From Belliella buryatensis (lineage in GTDB: Bacteria > Bacteroidota > Bacteroidia > Cytophagales > Cyclobacteriaceae), in the NCBI RefSeq assembly GCF_900188245.1, contig NZ_FZOK01000002.1, forward strand, positions 248,001 through 312,000: 64,000 nt of DNA, written 5' to 3'. Of this stretch, positions 7,095-16,692 are shown piece after piece. The notes under the pieces are model-generated. The model searched no databases, had not been told where the DNA came from, and worked only from the letters and a program-made list of their open reading frames with translations. The translations under genes and the position numbers were made by a program. Within the stretch, counting starts at the first letter, position 1; each line of letters begins with the position of its first letter.

Positions 7095-7391
7095 TCAAGG
7101 GAGTTCCACCATTTTTTTTGCACTAAAAGCACTCGGTTTCTCTGCAAAAAGAGGCTTCGTTACAGCCCATACGGACTTAAATAATTCAGAATCACGATAT
7201 TGATTTAAGGCGGCTTCGTCGTCCCAAAAGCTATATGTCATGAAAATATTTTTAAAATTTTCATCTTGCCACAATTCCAAATGATGACAGCCAGGGAAAT
7301 TGCGTATCTTTTCTTTGTTCGCATGAAAATTTTCTAAAAATTCTTCCACTTTATCCTCCTGAAAAGTCATTCTTACAACTCTTGTCAGCAT
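7095..7391 (-). CDS. Antibiotic-biosynthesis-monooxygenase (ABM) domain protein
   Basis: A 98-residue cytoplasmic protein starting MLTRVVRMTF. The opening beta strand, the FPGCHHLELWQDE segment and the FMTYSFWDDEAALNQYRDS segment match the ferredoxin-like dimeric ABM/YgiN fold. Such proteins include quinol monooxygenases and haem-degrading enzymes, but many have no known substrate. The frame could begin at 7409, overlapping the upstream gene; the ATG at 7391, two bases after that gene's stop, is preferred. It is most likely in an operon with the SAM-cleaving enzyme upstream. Confidence 0.78.
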   Translation of the reverse strand: MLTRVVRMTFQEDKVEEFLENFHANKEKIRNFPGCHHLELWQDENFKNIFMTYSFWDDEAALNQYRDSELFKSVWAVTKPLFAEKPSAFSAKKMVELP

Positions 7392-7392
7392 T

Positions 7393-8169
7393 TTATTCAG
7401 CAGTTTCAAAATTGATGTAAATAGGCGTATCTAGTCTCAAACCTAGCAATTCTGAACCATTGCCATGATTGATTCCAATTTCTAGTAATTCTAGACTATT
7501 GAAGAAAGCGAAGCAATCGCCAGCCTCGACATTATCATAGGACTTATTGATGCGGGTCAGGACTTCCCTGCTGAATTCTATCGTAAATTTCCCTGGGTTA
7601 AGTTTTTCGAATACCTCTTTGGTAATGTTGGTGATCAAATTACCGTAATTATCTACCCTTACCACATGTCCAACAATTTGTTTTTTTGTCGCCTTGAATT
7701 GTCGTGACATCATTTTTTTCATCTGCATCAATGGCCCTCCAAAGTCATGAATAGCTGCTCCAGATGCTACTTTTGCTGCAATAGGCGCTAGGATATCTTT
7801 GGCTGGAAAAGTGCTGTCTTTGAGATGGATGTCAGCAAACTGTACGATGATTCCAGGGTCATAATCAGCTAAAAGACTTAAGACTCCATTATTTGGCCCA
7901 ATGAAGATGTGTTCCTCTAATTTGATACCTATGAATCCATCAGTCATATTACTAGTGCCATTGATAGCAACTAAGTGTACGGTACCTTTTGGGAAATCCC
8001 GAAATACTGCTCTCAGGATAAATCCTGCATGGGCTATATCATAGGTGTTGATTTGATGCGAAATATCTACAATGTTCAGTTGGGGGTTGATGGATAACAT
8101 TTTCGCCTTCACCGCCGGAACATAATAGTCCCCTTCTCCGAAATCTGAAATGAATGTTACCAGTGCCAT
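7393..8169 (-). CDS. SAM hydroxide adenosyltransferase (DUF62 family)
   Basis: A 258-residue member of the DUF62 family, which includes SAM hydrolases, chlorinase and fluorinase. It opens with TFISDFGEGDYYVPAVKA, the family's N-terminal SAM-binding signature (usually TDFG..D.YV). VDISHQI and the later FIGPNNGVLSLL segment are also conserved. Most bacterial members hydrolyse SAM to adenosine and methionine; the halogenases are rare. It is divergently transcribed from phoH across about 100 bases. Confidence 0.9.
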   Translation of the reverse strand: MALVTFISDFGEGDYYVPAVKAKMLSINPQLNIVDISHQINTYDIAHAGFILRAVFRDFPKGTVHLVAINGTSNMTDGFIGIKLEEHIFIGPNNGVLSLLADYDPGIIVQFADIHLKDSTFPAKDILAPIAAKVASGAAIHDFGGPLMQMKKMMSRQFKATKKQIVGHVVRVDNYGNLITNITKEVFEKLNPGKFTIEFSREVLTRINKSYDNVEAGDCFAFFNSLELLEIGINHGNGSELLGLRLDTPIYINFETAE

Positions 8170-8272
8170 ATAAGCAAGTCTATTAAAATTTTATATTTTT
8201 GTAGTAGGTGTGAACAAAAATAGGGATTTTATCCTTACACCTTAAACAAACTCTAAAATCAAATTCAATAGA

Positions 8273-9274
8273 TTGGTAGAAAAAGTAATTACTTTAGAAA
8301 ATATCTCACTGCTGGACTTTTTGGGATCTGGAAATGAGAATATACGCCAGATTGCAGCAGCATTCCCGCAAAGTAAAATTGTTTCCCGAGGAAATGAAAT
8401 AAGGATTCAAGGTCGTGCTCCAGAGATCCTCAGAATCAATGACGTCATCAATATGCTTTTACAGCATTTCAATAGATTTGGTCACATTACTCCCGACCAT
8501 GTCAAAGAATACATTTCCCTTGAGGGTGTTCCCTTTGAGGAAAATCAAAAGAACGATGTCATCGTTTATGGTAACAAAGGGCTTGTCGTCAAACCTAAAT
8601 CTGCAAATCAGAGGAAATTAGTCGAAGCTTCTTTCAAAAATGATCTTGTGTTTGCTCTTGGTCCTGCAGGTACAGGAAAGACTTACATAGCAGTAGCATT
8701 AGCAGTCAGAGCGCTCAAAAATAGAGAGGTAAAAAGAATTATAATTACCAGACCTGCGGTAGAAGCTGGAGAGAATTTAGGTTTTCTTCCTGGAGATTTA
8801 CAAGAGAAGCTTGATCCTTATTTGAGACCAATCTATGACGCACTCAGTGATATGGTTCCTTCTGAGAAACTGAAGTTTTATCAGGAAACCAGAGTGATAG
8901 AAATAGCTCCTTTAGCTTATATGAGAGGTAGGACTTTGCATGATGCTTTTGTACTTTTAGACGAGGCGCAGAACACTACCAGTGAGCAAATTAAAATGTT
9001 TCTCACTAGGATGGGGCCAAATTCAAAAGTGATCATAACGGGTGATCAATCTCAAGTAGATTTGCCAAAAAGACAGAAGTCTGGCCTTTCAGAGTCACTC
9101 AAAGTTTTAAAAGATGTCAAAGGAATAGGTGTGGTGAATTTGAGCGGCAAAGATGTGATTAGACATAAATTAGTCAAGTCTATCATAGAAGCTTATGAAA
9201 AATCAGAAGCAGATAAAAAGTATGAAAGTGATGAATATCTCCGTAGAAAAGGTAAAGACGAAGGAACAGCTTGA
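8273..9274 (+). CDS. PhoH family ATPase
   Basis: A 333-residue P-loop protein of the PhoH/YbeZ family. It has an N-terminal KH-like region, Walker A GPAGTGKT at 130-137 and Walker B VLLDEAQNTT, with the sensor segment IITGDQSQVDLP. PhoH proteins are cytoplasmic ATPases linked to RNA metabolism and ribosome maturation with YbeY. The start is read as TTG at 8273; no in-frame ATG is available nearby and the upstream frame closes at 8243. A TAnnTTTG box at 8194-8201 may serve as its -7 element. The 3' end overlaps the next gene. Confidence 0.92.
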   Translation: MVEKVITLENISLLDFLGSGNENIRQIAAAFPQSKIVSRGNEIRIQGRAPEILRINDVINMLLQHFNRFGHITPDHVKEYISLEGVPFEENQKNDVIVYGNKGLVVKPKSANQRKLVEASFKNDLVFALGPAGTGKTYIAVALAVRALKNREVKRIIITRPAVEAGENLGFLPGDLQEKLDPYLRPIYDALSDMVPSEKLKFYQETRVIEIAPLAYMRGRTLHDAFVLLDEAQNTTSEQIKMFLTRMGPNSKVIITGDQSQVDLPKRQKSGLSESLKVLKDVKGIGVVNLSGKDVIRHKLVKSIIEAYEKSEADKKYESDEYLRRKGKDEGTA

Positions 9275-9668
9275 TACGATTTTCAAAATAAGGGAAATCG
9301 TCTTTGTAATAGAGCAGGAAGTCGATCCTGCAGAAGAATACGATGAATTTGAAGCGAGTTCTACACATTTCTTAGCTACAGTCGAAGGTGAGCCTGCTGG
9401 GACAGCTAGATGGAGATTTACCAAAAACGGCGTCAAACTTGAGCGCTTCGCAGTATTGAAAGAAATGCGCGGCAAGGGTGTAGGTCAAGCTTTGGTTCAG
9501 GCAGTATTAGATGATATTACTGTGTCTGAGCAAGCAAAAGGCAAGTTGCTATACATGCATGCCCAACTGCCAGCCATCCCTCTTTATTCAAAATTTGGAT
9601 TTGAAAAAGTTGGCGAGATGTTTGAAGAATGTAACATCTTGCATTATCAAATGGAAAGATATTTGTAG
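9231..9668 (+). CDS. GNAT family N-acetyltransferase (ElaA-like)
   Basis: A 145-residue acetyltransferase. The N-terminal IREIVFVIEQEVDPAEEYD matches ElaA-like GNATs, followed by FLATVEGEPAGTARWR. The acetyl-CoA loop is MRGKGVGQAL. LYMHAQLPAIPLYSKFGF and YQMER close the fold. The substrate is unknown. The frame is open from 9195 but MNISVEKV at 9231 is the better start; either way it overlaps the phoH 3' end, implying a shared transcript. Confidence 0.87.
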   Translation: MNISVEKVKTKEQLDTIFKIREIVFVIEQEVDPAEEYDEFEASSTHFLATVEGEPAGTARWRFTKNGVKLERFAVLKEMRGKGVGQALVQAVLDDITVSEQAKGKLLYMHAQLPAIPLYSKFGFEKVGEMFEECNILHYQMERYL

Positions 9669-9707
9669 TTTTGAATCGTTTTCGCACAATACATAAATTT
9701 TAAGATC

Positions 9708-10253
9708 ATGAAAAAAATATTACTTACAGTTTTTGCACTTTCTTTTTTTGCTTCTATATCTTTTGCACAGGAAGAAAGAGCACACAGTATTGGTGAAGTG
9801 AAATTGAACTTCCTGAATACCATCCTTCTTGGTTCGGTAGAATTGGGTTACGAACATTTTCTTGGGAAAGATCAATCCATAGCCATAGAGGCACATTTCA
9901 ATGATAGGTTTGCTTATATCTCGACTCCTGATGGAAGAGATTTCAACGCTACATCACTTCAAGTTTCTTACAATTTTTACTTTGATAGTGAAACTGACGG
10001 CCAGGTATATATATTCCCTTATTTCAAATATAGATTTGGAGATTTCTCAGAATCAGTAGATCAATCTCAACCGCTCATCACGAGTATGAATAGTGCGATT
10101 CTAGGTCTGGGCGCAGGATACAAGTGGGTATTCAATGATCAGTTTGCAATGGGGCCATACGTATCCATTGCAAGGGGATTCAGTGAAGAGGTAAATGATC
10201 GTTTCTCAGCGATTGAATTCAAGGCAGGATTCTCTATCGGCTATCGGTTCTAA
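9708..10253 (+). CDS. Outer-membrane beta-barrel protein with signal peptide
   Basis: A 181-residue exported protein. It has a Sec signal ending SISFAQ-EE (cleavage near residue 20), then alternating strands such as VELGYEHFLG, LQVSYNFYF and a terminal FSIGYRF, the aromatic end typical of outer-membrane barrels. It resembles small DUF3575-like barrels. No ligand can be inferred. A strong terminator follows 30 bases downstream. Confidence 0.8.
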   Translation: MKKILLTVFALSFFASISFAQEERAHSIGEVKLNFLNTILLGSVELGYEHFLGKDQSIAIEAHFNDRFAYISTPDGRDFNATSLQVSYNFYFDSETDGQVYIFPYFKYRFGDFSESVDQSQPLITSMNSAILGLGAGYKWVFNDQFAMGPYVSIARGFSEEVNDRFSAIEFKAGFSIGYRF

Positions 10254-10282
10254 GGATCAAATTAGTCGACTAAAAATACATG

Positions 10283-10311
10283 AAAGGGAGCTTCAGGCTC
10301 CCTTTTTTTAT
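10283..10311 (+). terminator. Rho-independent terminator after the barrel gene
   Basis: AAAGGGAGC (10283-10291) pairs with GCTCCCTTT (10297-10305) around a 5-base loop and runs into a T-tract. It lies inside the extended frame of the next gene, which argues for that gene's later start. Confidence 0.9.
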
Positions 10312-10345
10312 TTTATTGCTTAATTTAAAGCAAAGCTTTAGTCGG

Positions 10346-12295
10346 ATGATTTTTAGTGAGTTTCCTTTTTTACGACACACCCTTTTTTTGATTTTAGGGA
10401 TATTACTCTACCAAGTTTTGGGGAGTCAATACTTCATATTGTCTGTTGCTTTTTTGGTTTTTATCTACTTTATATATGCTATTTTAATCATTTGGAATAG
10501 GTTGAAAAAGCAATATAACTTTCGAATACTGATTCCTCTTTTTGCTTACTTACAATTGATTTTGTTAGGCTATGTGATTACTTATTTGAAGGATTTTAAA
10601 AACGATGCCGATCACTTGATCCATCAAAAACAAGAAATCAAAGGTTATATAGCGGTTGTACTTGGAAATGATGAAGTCAAACCAAATTCCATTGCCAATA
10701 GACTTCGGATGATTGAGCTCATTGATGAAAGTTTCAATCCAATCGCTGTTACAGGAGAGGTTTTGATTTATCATCGATTAGAGCATGGCTTGAAATCAGG
10801 CGATTTGGTTTTTGTGGTGGGGGAACCTGAGTTGCTAACTCCCCCAACCAATCCAGCTGAATTTCATTATCAAAGATTCATGCAAAGGCAGCAGATTGCG
10901 CACAGGCATTTTGTTGGAAATAGAATTCTCAAAATCGGCTACCGAAGTACACAGCCAGTGGAAGACTTCTTTTTGGATATAAGGTCTGCCATTATAGCCA
11001 GTATTGATGCTAAATTTCGAGACACCCAGGCCAAACAAGTCGCTCAAGCCCTTTTGCTAGGGCAAAAGAAGAACTTAGAAAAAGAAGTTAGTGAGGCCTA
11101 TGTGACAGCAGGTGCCATGCATGTGTTAGCAGTATCCGGATTACATGTAGGGATCATTTATGGATTCTTTTTCCTTTTTTTCAAACCTTACCGAATGAAG
11201 CAGGGAGCGAGGATTGTCTATCTCAGTATCATCATTCTTATCATCTGGGCTTATGCAATGTTGACCGGAATGTCACCTTCAGTGATGCGGGCAGCGACCA
11301 TGTTTTCTCTGATGGCACTGGCTCAGATGAAATCTAGAAGCCCCTCTATTTTCAATGCGATTGCACTATCAGCATTGCTTTTGCTGATTTTTGATCCTTT
11401 TTTAATCTATTCAGTGGGTTTCCAGCTGTCCTACCTGGCATTGATTGGAATTATTTTGATCCAGCCCATTTTGGTTTCTATTTGGATACCAAAGTGGAGG
11501 GTAGTGGAATATATTTGGCAAATCAGCATGGTGGGATTAGCGGCTCAGTTGATGACATTTCCCATTTCGACTTATTATTTTCATGTGTTTCCTACTTATT
11601 TTCTAATATCCAATCTGGTGGCAATTCCAGGCGCATTCTTGATCATGTCTGTCGGTATTCCGATGATGTTATGTTTTCAGGTTCCGGTTTTAGGACAATC
11701 ACTTGCTTGGATGACAGAGCATCTCATCTCTTTTGTCAATTTTCTGATTTTTGGAATTCAATCCGTTCCTTATGCGAGAATTTCTCATATTAACCTCAGC
11801 TCGGAATTCATGATCTTCTATTGGTTGATACTTGCTTTACTAATTTCGCTCTTCTTGAATAGAAAAAAATGGATGCTCTATGTAGGTTTCGTAGCTATGT
11901 TTATTTTTGGAGGGTATCAAGTGATTCATGCTTTAGTAAAAAATGAAAAGACCTTGATCTTTTACGAAGTAAGCGATGGGATTGCTTTGGACTATGGTCA
12001 AAGCTATTATCTTGATTTTGGTGTGCCTGAGGCTGAATTATCCTTCAAGGTTTTTCCCAATCGGTCATCAAGCCTAAAATCATTAGAACCATTAACTGTT
12101 TTTTTGAAAGGAGATTCTTTGGTAATTCCTCTTCCAAAACTGAAGCAGCCAATGTACTTTTATCAAGGAGATTGGTTGAATCAATCAGATTTCTCCATGA
12201 ATCAATATGCTTGGACTGGGGATGCATGGCGGGAATCAAACAAGAATGAATTACAACCTAAAATTCCAACTGCAAGGAAATTGGTATTTAAATAG
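10346..12295 (+). CDS. comEC: ComEC/Rec2 family DNA-uptake channel
   Basis: A 649-residue polytopic inner-membrane protein. The N-terminal third holds hydrophobic segments and a soluble DUF4131-like/OB-like part (VAVVLGNDE..., LIYHRLEHG). The core competence motif VSGLHVGIIYGFFF is followed by YAMLTGMSPSVMRAATMFS, both hallmarks of ComEC. It should form the channel that carries transforming ssDNA into the cytoplasm. The C-terminal metallo-beta-lactamase-like domain found in many ComEC proteins is absent, so this is the short form. The frame opens at 10280 inside the preceding terminator; MIFSEFPF at 10346 is the preferred start. Confidence 0.9.
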   Translation: MIFSEFPFLRHTLFLILGILLYQVLGSQYFILSVAFLVFIYFIYAILIIWNRLKKQYNFRILIPLFAYLQLILLGYVITYLKDFKNDADHLIHQKQEIKGYIAVVLGNDEVKPNSIANRLRMIELIDESFNPIAVTGEVLIYHRLEHGLKSGDLVFVVGEPELLTPPTNPAEFHYQRFMQRQQIAHRHFVGNRILKIGYRSTQPVEDFFLDIRSAIIASIDAKFRDTQAKQVAQALLLGQKKNLEKEVSEAYVTAGAMHVLAVSGLHVGIIYGFFFLFFKPYRMKQGARIVYLSIIILIIWAYAMLTGMSPSVMRAATMFSLMALAQMKSRSPSIFNAIALSALLLLIFDPFLIYSVGFQLSYLALIGIILIQPILVSIWIPKWRVVEYIWQISMVGLAAQLMTFPISTYYFHVFPTYFLISNLVAIPGAFLIMSVGIPMMLCFQVPVLGQSLAWMTEHLISFVNFLIFGIQSVPYARISHINLSSEFMIFYWLILALLISLFLNRKKWMLYVGFVAMFIFGGYQVIHALVKNEKTLIFYEVSDGIALDYGQSYYLDFGVPEAELSFKVFPNRSSSLKSLEPLTVFLKGDSLVIPLPKLKQPMYFYQGDWLNQSDFSMNQYAWTGDAWRESNKNELQPKIPTARKLVFK

Positions 12296-12377
12296 GTCTT
12301 ACTTTGGACATGCAAAAGTTCTGATCTATATTTCCAATAAGTGCATTTTGATATAAACCCAAAAGAATATATACACC

Positions 12378-13154
12378 ATGAATCAACCTATACATCAAAT
12401 TGTCAAAGAAAGGGTAGGGTACCTGATCCTCAATCGACCAGATAAGCGAAATGCCCTCAATGCAGAGATGGTCACAGCAATGAAAGCAGTTTTGACAGAT
12501 CTTGAAAATAATCCCGAAGTAAAAGTGATTGTGATCAAAGCAGCGGGGAAGGTGTTTTGTTCTGGTGCTGACCTCGCTTCTTTACAACAACTCCAAACCA
12601 ATACTTTTGAGGAGAATCTTCAGGATAGTAGGCATCTCAAAGATTTGTTTTATCGGATTTATACTTCCCCAAAAGTGGTTATAGCGCAAGTTCAAGGACA
12701 TGCTTTGGCGGGAGGTTGTGGTCTAGCTACTGTTTGTGATTTTTCATTTGCCGTACCTGAAGCCAAGTTTGGTTATACAGAAGTGAAAATCGGTTTTGTC
12801 CCAGCAATTGTTAAGGTATTTTTGATCAGAAAAATTGGAGAGGGGAAAGCCAAGCAGCTTTTGTTGGATGCTGACTTGATTACGGCAGATGAGGCACAGG
12901 CTTTTGGGTTGATCAATTGGGTGGTGGCAGCAGAAGACTTGGAAGATCAAGTTTTTGCCTATGCGCAGAAGCTTGCCAATCAAAACTCTGGAATGGCCAT
13001 GGGACTTACAAAAGAGATGATTAGTCGTGTGCAGGAAAAGACCCTCGAAGATGGCTTGGAATATGCTGCAAGCATGAATGCCAAAGCGCGCGGGTCTGCT
13101 GATTGCAAAAAGGGGATTGCTGCATTTTTGAACAAGGAGCCTTTGAGCTGGTAA
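12378..13154 (+). CDS. Enoyl-CoA hydratase/isomerase family protein
   Basis: A 258-residue crotonase-fold enzyme. The CoA/oxyanion segments are FCSGADLASL and GHALAGGCGLATVCDF. The acid/base glutamate of the second site is present in GYTEVKIGFVP. The first glutamate position of classical enoyl-CoA hydratase reads G in GGCGLA, as in methylglutaconyl-CoA-hydratase-like members, so a plain beta-oxidation hydratase is less certain. A role in leucine or fatty-acid catabolism is plausible. The stop is directly followed by the recQ ATG. Confidence 0.88.
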   Translation: MNQPIHQIVKERVGYLILNRPDKRNALNAEMVTAMKAVLTDLENNPEVKVIVIKAAGKVFCSGADLASLQQLQTNTFEENLQDSRHLKDLFYRIYTSPKVVIAQVQGHALAGGCGLATVCDFSFAVPEAKFGYTEVKIGFVPAIVKVFLIRKIGEGKAKQLLLDADLITADEAQAFGLINWVVAAEDLEDQVFAYAQKLANQNSGMAMGLTKEMISRVQEKTLEDGLEYAASMNAKARGSADCKKGIAAFLNKEPLSW

Positions 13155-15062
13155 ATGAAAACTAAAGCGATACAGACACTTCAGAAATTTTTTGGCTATC
13201 AGGATTTTCGTCCTGCGCAGCTAGATATTGTTTTGACAGCAATGTCAGGGAAAGACTGTGTTGCATTGTTGCCTACAGGTGGTGGTAAATCTATTTGTTT
13301 TCAAGTGCCTGCTTTGGCACAGGAAGGAGTCTGTCTAGTAGTAAGTCCTCTTGTCGCACTCATGAAAGATCAAGTGGATAATCTCCGAAAAAGAGGAGTA
13401 TTGGCTGCTGCGGTATACTCCGGTATGAGTAAACGAGAAATCGATACAACCCTGGATAATTGTGTCTATGGGAATTATAAATTTTTGTATGTATCTCCAG
13501 AGCGCTTAAAAACTGAGATTTTTATTGAGCGATTCAAGCGAATGAATGTGTGCTTGATAGCCATAGATGAAGCTCATTGTATCTCGCAGTGGGGCTATGA
13601 TTTCAGACCTCCATATCTTGAAATTGCAAAAATCCGTGCTTTTCACCCTGAAGTGCCCTGTCTAGCACTTACTGCGTCAGCAACACTCAAAGTAAAGCAA
13701 GATATCATCGATAAGCTGGAGCTGAAGGATCCGGCAGTTTTTGTAAGGTCTTTTTCTAGGAAAAACTTAAGCTATGCTGTTCGGATGGTGGAAAATAAAA
13801 TAGAAAAGGCCATTGAAATATTGAATAGAATTCCTGGGTCTGCCATTTTTTACACTAGAAATAGAAAGGGGACTAAACAAATCGCTCAGGAGTTGTATAG
13901 ACTAGGCCATTCAGCCACTTTTTACCATGCGGGATTAGATGTTGCTACGAGAGAGCTTAGGCAGCAAGAGTGGAAGAATAACCACATACGAATTATGGTC
14001 GCTACCAATGCTTTTGGGATGGGGATTGACAAACCTGATGTCAGGCTGGTGATTCACCTTGATCTACCGGAGAATTTGGAAAACTATTACCAAGAAGCAG
14101 GCCGTGCAGGAAGAGATGAACTTAAGGCTTATGGGGTTTTATTGACCAATGAGCAAGATATCGAAACATTGATTCAACGAGCAGAGATTGCTTATCCTCC
14201 TCTTGATTTTCTCAAAAGAGTCTATCAATCCCTAGCCAACCAATATAGAATAGCAGTAGGCAGTAGCTTGTTCGTTAGTTATGATTTTGATTTGGGGGAT
14301 TTTTGCAGCACTTATCAATTGGATTTGCTGATGACCTACAATGCATTGAAAGTCTTACAAGAAGAGGGTTTTATTGAGCTCAATGAAAGTTTTTTTGCTC
14401 CATCTAGCATTCACTTCTTGGTAGATCAATCCAAATTGTATGAATTTCAGATAGCAAATGCCAAGCTTGATCCTCTAGTCAAAGCCTTACTCAGGACTTA
14501 TGGAGGTGAATTATTTATGGAATACATTAAGATTCAAGAAGTGAGATTGGCAAAGCAACTTCAGCTCTCTGAATCAGATTTGGTTAGGCAACTTGAGCTA
14601 CTTGACCAATTCAATATTTTGGCCTACAATAAGCGCAAGGATAGTCCACAGGTCACTTTTCTGACGCCACGCTACGATGCTGGTAAATTACCATTGAACA
14701 CCAAAAGAATTGCCGAGCGTAGAGATAATGCAAAGTCCAAAGCAGCTTCAATGATTGCATATATTGAAAATACGCAACTTTGCCGAGCCAATCAGATTTC
14801 TACATATTTTGGAGAAGAAACTGATCATTTTTGTGGTATTTGTGATGTCTGTATAGAGCGTCGCAAGGCTACATCAGATAGAGATGATCAGCTCAAATCC
14901 AAGATTATCCAAACTTTAAAGGATGGAAAGGAGTTTTCTTTACAATCACTACCACATGTTGGGCTCAAAGATGATCAAGAGACGGTGGACTTACTCAGAA
15001 ATTTGGAAGATGAGGGGAGGATCGTGTCAGAGCCTAATGGAATATACAAATTGAAAAAATAA
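13155..15062 (+). CDS. RecQ-type ATP-dependent DNA helicase (short form)
   Basis: A 635-residue superfamily II helicase. Walker A is TGGGKS at 41-46, DEAH at 138-141, and the motif VI region is YQEAGRAGRDE. A zinc-binding cysteine cluster (FCGICDVC) lies near the C-end but no HRDC domain is visible, unlike the second RecQ at 35.6 kb. It unwinds recombination intermediates. The ATG follows the upstream stop with no gap and the stop overlaps the next ATG by one base, so it is inside an operon. Confidence 0.9.
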   Translation: MKTKAIQTLQKFFGYQDFRPAQLDIVLTAMSGKDCVALLPTGGGKSICFQVPALAQEGVCLVVSPLVALMKDQVDNLRKRGVLAAAVYSGMSKREIDTTLDNCVYGNYKFLYVSPERLKTEIFIERFKRMNVCLIAIDEAHCISQWGYDFRPPYLEIAKIRAFHPEVPCLALTASATLKVKQDIIDKLELKDPAVFVRSFSRKNLSYAVRMVENKIEKAIEILNRIPGSAIFYTRNRKGTKQIAQELYRLGHSATFYHAGLDVATRELRQQEWKNNHIRIMVATNAFGMGIDKPDVRLVIHLDLPENLENYYQEAGRAGRDELKAYGVLLTNEQDIETLIQRAEIAYPPLDFLKRVYQSLANQYRIAVGSSLFVSYDFDLGDFCSTYQLDLLMTYNALKVLQEEGFIELNESFFAPSSIHFLVDQSKLYEFQIANAKLDPLVKALLRTYGGELFMEYIKIQEVRLAKQLQLSESDLVRQLELLDQFNILAYNKRKDSPQVTFLTPRYDAGKLPLNTKRIAERRDNAKSKAASMIAYIENTQLCRANQISTYFGEETDHFCGICDVCIERRKATSDRDDQLKSKIIQTLKDGKEFSLQSLPHVGLKDDQETVDLLRNLEDEGRIVSEPNGIYKLKK

Positions 15063-15649
15063 TGGCTTCATTTATAGATGATTTGCTGGGGAAGTTGTTT
15101 CCCAAAAAAAGCACTTCGATCAAGCATAAGGAGAATTTTACCCAGACGGAAGAAGCAATCGCTGATGTCACAGCTTGGGCTCAATCTACTGAGGGAAAGA
15201 ATTTACTCAACTTGGTGAAGAAAAATTACCACTTCAAAACATCTGGTATGAATGCGAGCCCAGAGGTTCATATCCTCAAATCTCCTTATGCCAATGGTTT
15301 TGCGGTAAGCTTTGAAAGACCATTTGATGAGAAAAGTTTTTCAAAAGTTTTCTTTGCTTTTGGCCAACGAATGTTAGATTTGGGATATCAAAAAATCAGT
15401 CTGGACCGCAAATTCGAAGAGATTAATGAAGCGGTGAAGATGACTGAGAAACAATATTTCAAGCCTCCCCTCAGCAATGCTGATTTCAATGAAAAAATAG
15501 ATCAGCTTTTCGGAAATGTAAGTATAGAGAAAATCAGTGTCAACGATAAACCTAGCTATTTGAAAGTTCTCGTCACGGTCTATTCGGATTCCCTCTATAA
15601 GGACGCGACACCTTTTGAGGATTTTATAGACGACTTATTTGAAAATTAA
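15062..15649 (+). CDS. Conserved hypothetical cytoplasmic protein
   Basis: A 195-residue protein of unknown function. No signal or membrane segment is visible. It contains a helical N-terminus (MASFIDDLLGKLFPKK), a central VSFERPFDEKSFSKVFFAFGQRM segment and an acidic end (FEDFIDDLFEN). Its ATG overlaps the recQ stop (TAATG) and the Nudix gene follows by 6 bases, so it is translated as part of this operon. No family is recognised. Confidence 0.7.
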   Translation: MASFIDDLLGKLFPKKSTSIKHKENFTQTEEAIADVTAWAQSTEGKNLLNLVKKNYHFKTSGMNASPEVHILKSPYANGFAVSFERPFDEKSFSKVFFAFGQRMLDLGYQKISLDRKFEEINEAVKMTEKQYFKPPLSNADFNEKIDQLFGNVSIEKISVNDKPSYLKVLVTVYSDSLYKDATPFEDFIDDLFEN

Positions 15650-15655
15650 TATCCA

Positions 15656-16207
15656 ATGGATAGAATATTACTGAGACAAAGTCTCGAAAATTACAGAACA
15701 CCCTTTGAAGAAGAGTCTGCTTTTGTTTCAGAGTTTATAGCATTGACTTTCGAGCAAGATGCCTTCCTTCGATCCAGGTTGAGTGGACATTTTACTGCTT
15801 CTGCTTGGGTAGTGAATAAAAGAAGAACACATACACTGCTCACCCTTCACCGAAAGCTTAATCGCTGGCTTCAGTTAGGAGGCCATGCAGATGGAGAAGA
15901 AAATCTTCTGGAAGTAGCCATGAAAGAAGCTCAGGAAGAAAGTGGATTGACTTCTCTAAGATTTGTTGGAAATGGGATTTTTGATATTGATAAGCATATT
16001 ATTCCTCAAAAGGGAGACGTTCCAGAACACTACCATTACGATGTGCGCTACCTGATTGAGGCAGAGCTCAACGAGCCCTTAACCTTGAGTAGCGAGAGTA
16101 TGGATTTGGCTTGGGTACCATTTGATACAGTAGAGGATGTAATAGGTTACAATCCATCCATTTTAAGGATGTTGGAAAAAACTAGTCGATCTGAATACGT
16201 AATTTAA
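15656..16207 (+). CDS. NUDIX hydrolase
   Basis: A 183-residue enzyme with a Nudix box in the segment starting GGHADGEENLLEVAMKEAQE: G-x5-E-x7-KE-x2-EE-x-G-L, with K replacing the usual R. It would hydrolyse a nucleoside-diphosphate-linked substrate, which cannot be named. The box is preceded by LHRKLNRWLQL, as in Nudix proteins of this type. It lies in the recQ operon, 6 bases after the unknown gene. Confidence 0.88.
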   Translation: MDRILLRQSLENYRTPFEEESAFVSEFIALTFEQDAFLRSRLSGHFTASAWVVNKRRTHTLLTLHRKLNRWLQLGGHADGEENLLEVAMKEAQEESGLTSLRFVGNGIFDIDKHIIPQKGDVPEHYHYDVRYLIEAELNEPLTLSSESMDLAWVPFDTVEDVIGYNPSILRMLEKTSRSEYVI

Positions 16208-16212
16208 AGTTG

Positions 16213-16653
16213 ATGCACATAACTAATTTTGGGGAGGTTAAGGCCTCCTTTGCTTTTTCGGAGCTCATACAAATCCGTTTTTCGGACATTGATGGATACC
16301 TGCATGTAAATAATGGCATTTATTTCAATTACTTTGAGCATGCCAGAGCGATGTATCTTTACAAGGCCTGCAATTGGGACATCATGACCATCGGTACCGT
16401 GGTAGCTAATGTGAATATTGATTATAAGCGACCCATACATTTTGGAGATCAAGTAGAAGCCTTTGTACGTTGTATCAAAGTGGGTAAATCGTCATTCGCT
16501 TTGGAGCAGGTGATAGGAGGAATTACGCTTCAAGGGGAGGAAGTTATTTTTGCAACTGCACTTACGACAATGGTTGCGGTGGACATGAAGACGATGAAGC
16601 CAGTACCCATACCACAAGACTATGCTTCAAAGTTGAAAAATACCTCTGCCTAG
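16213..16653 (+). CDS. Acyl-CoA thioesterase (4HBT hot-dog family)
   Basis: A 146-residue hot-dog-fold thioesterase starting MHITNFGEV. The 4HBT signature RFSDIDGYLHVNNGIYFNYFE contains the catalytic Asp equivalent, followed by the long helix and VNIDYKRPIHFGD. Members hydrolyse acyl-CoA thioesters, such as YbgC-type short-chain substrates; the substrate here is unknown. The ATG at 16213 is preceded by an in-frame TTG. It lies in the same plus-strand run as its neighbours. Confidence 0.87.
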   Translation: MHITNFGEVKASFAFSELIQIRFSDIDGYLHVNNGIYFNYFEHARAMYLYKACNWDIMTIGTVVANVNIDYKRPIHFGDQVEAFVRCIKVGKSSFALEQVIGGITLQGEEVIFATALTTMVAVDMKTMKPVPIPQDYASKLKNTSA

Positions 16654-16692
16654 CAGGATAATTCCTTATCTTTGCCAAAAAATTCTAAAGAC

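Noticed and set aside
10280-10345. Early start of comEC
   Set aside because: The extra 22 codons lie in the terminator of the preceding gene.
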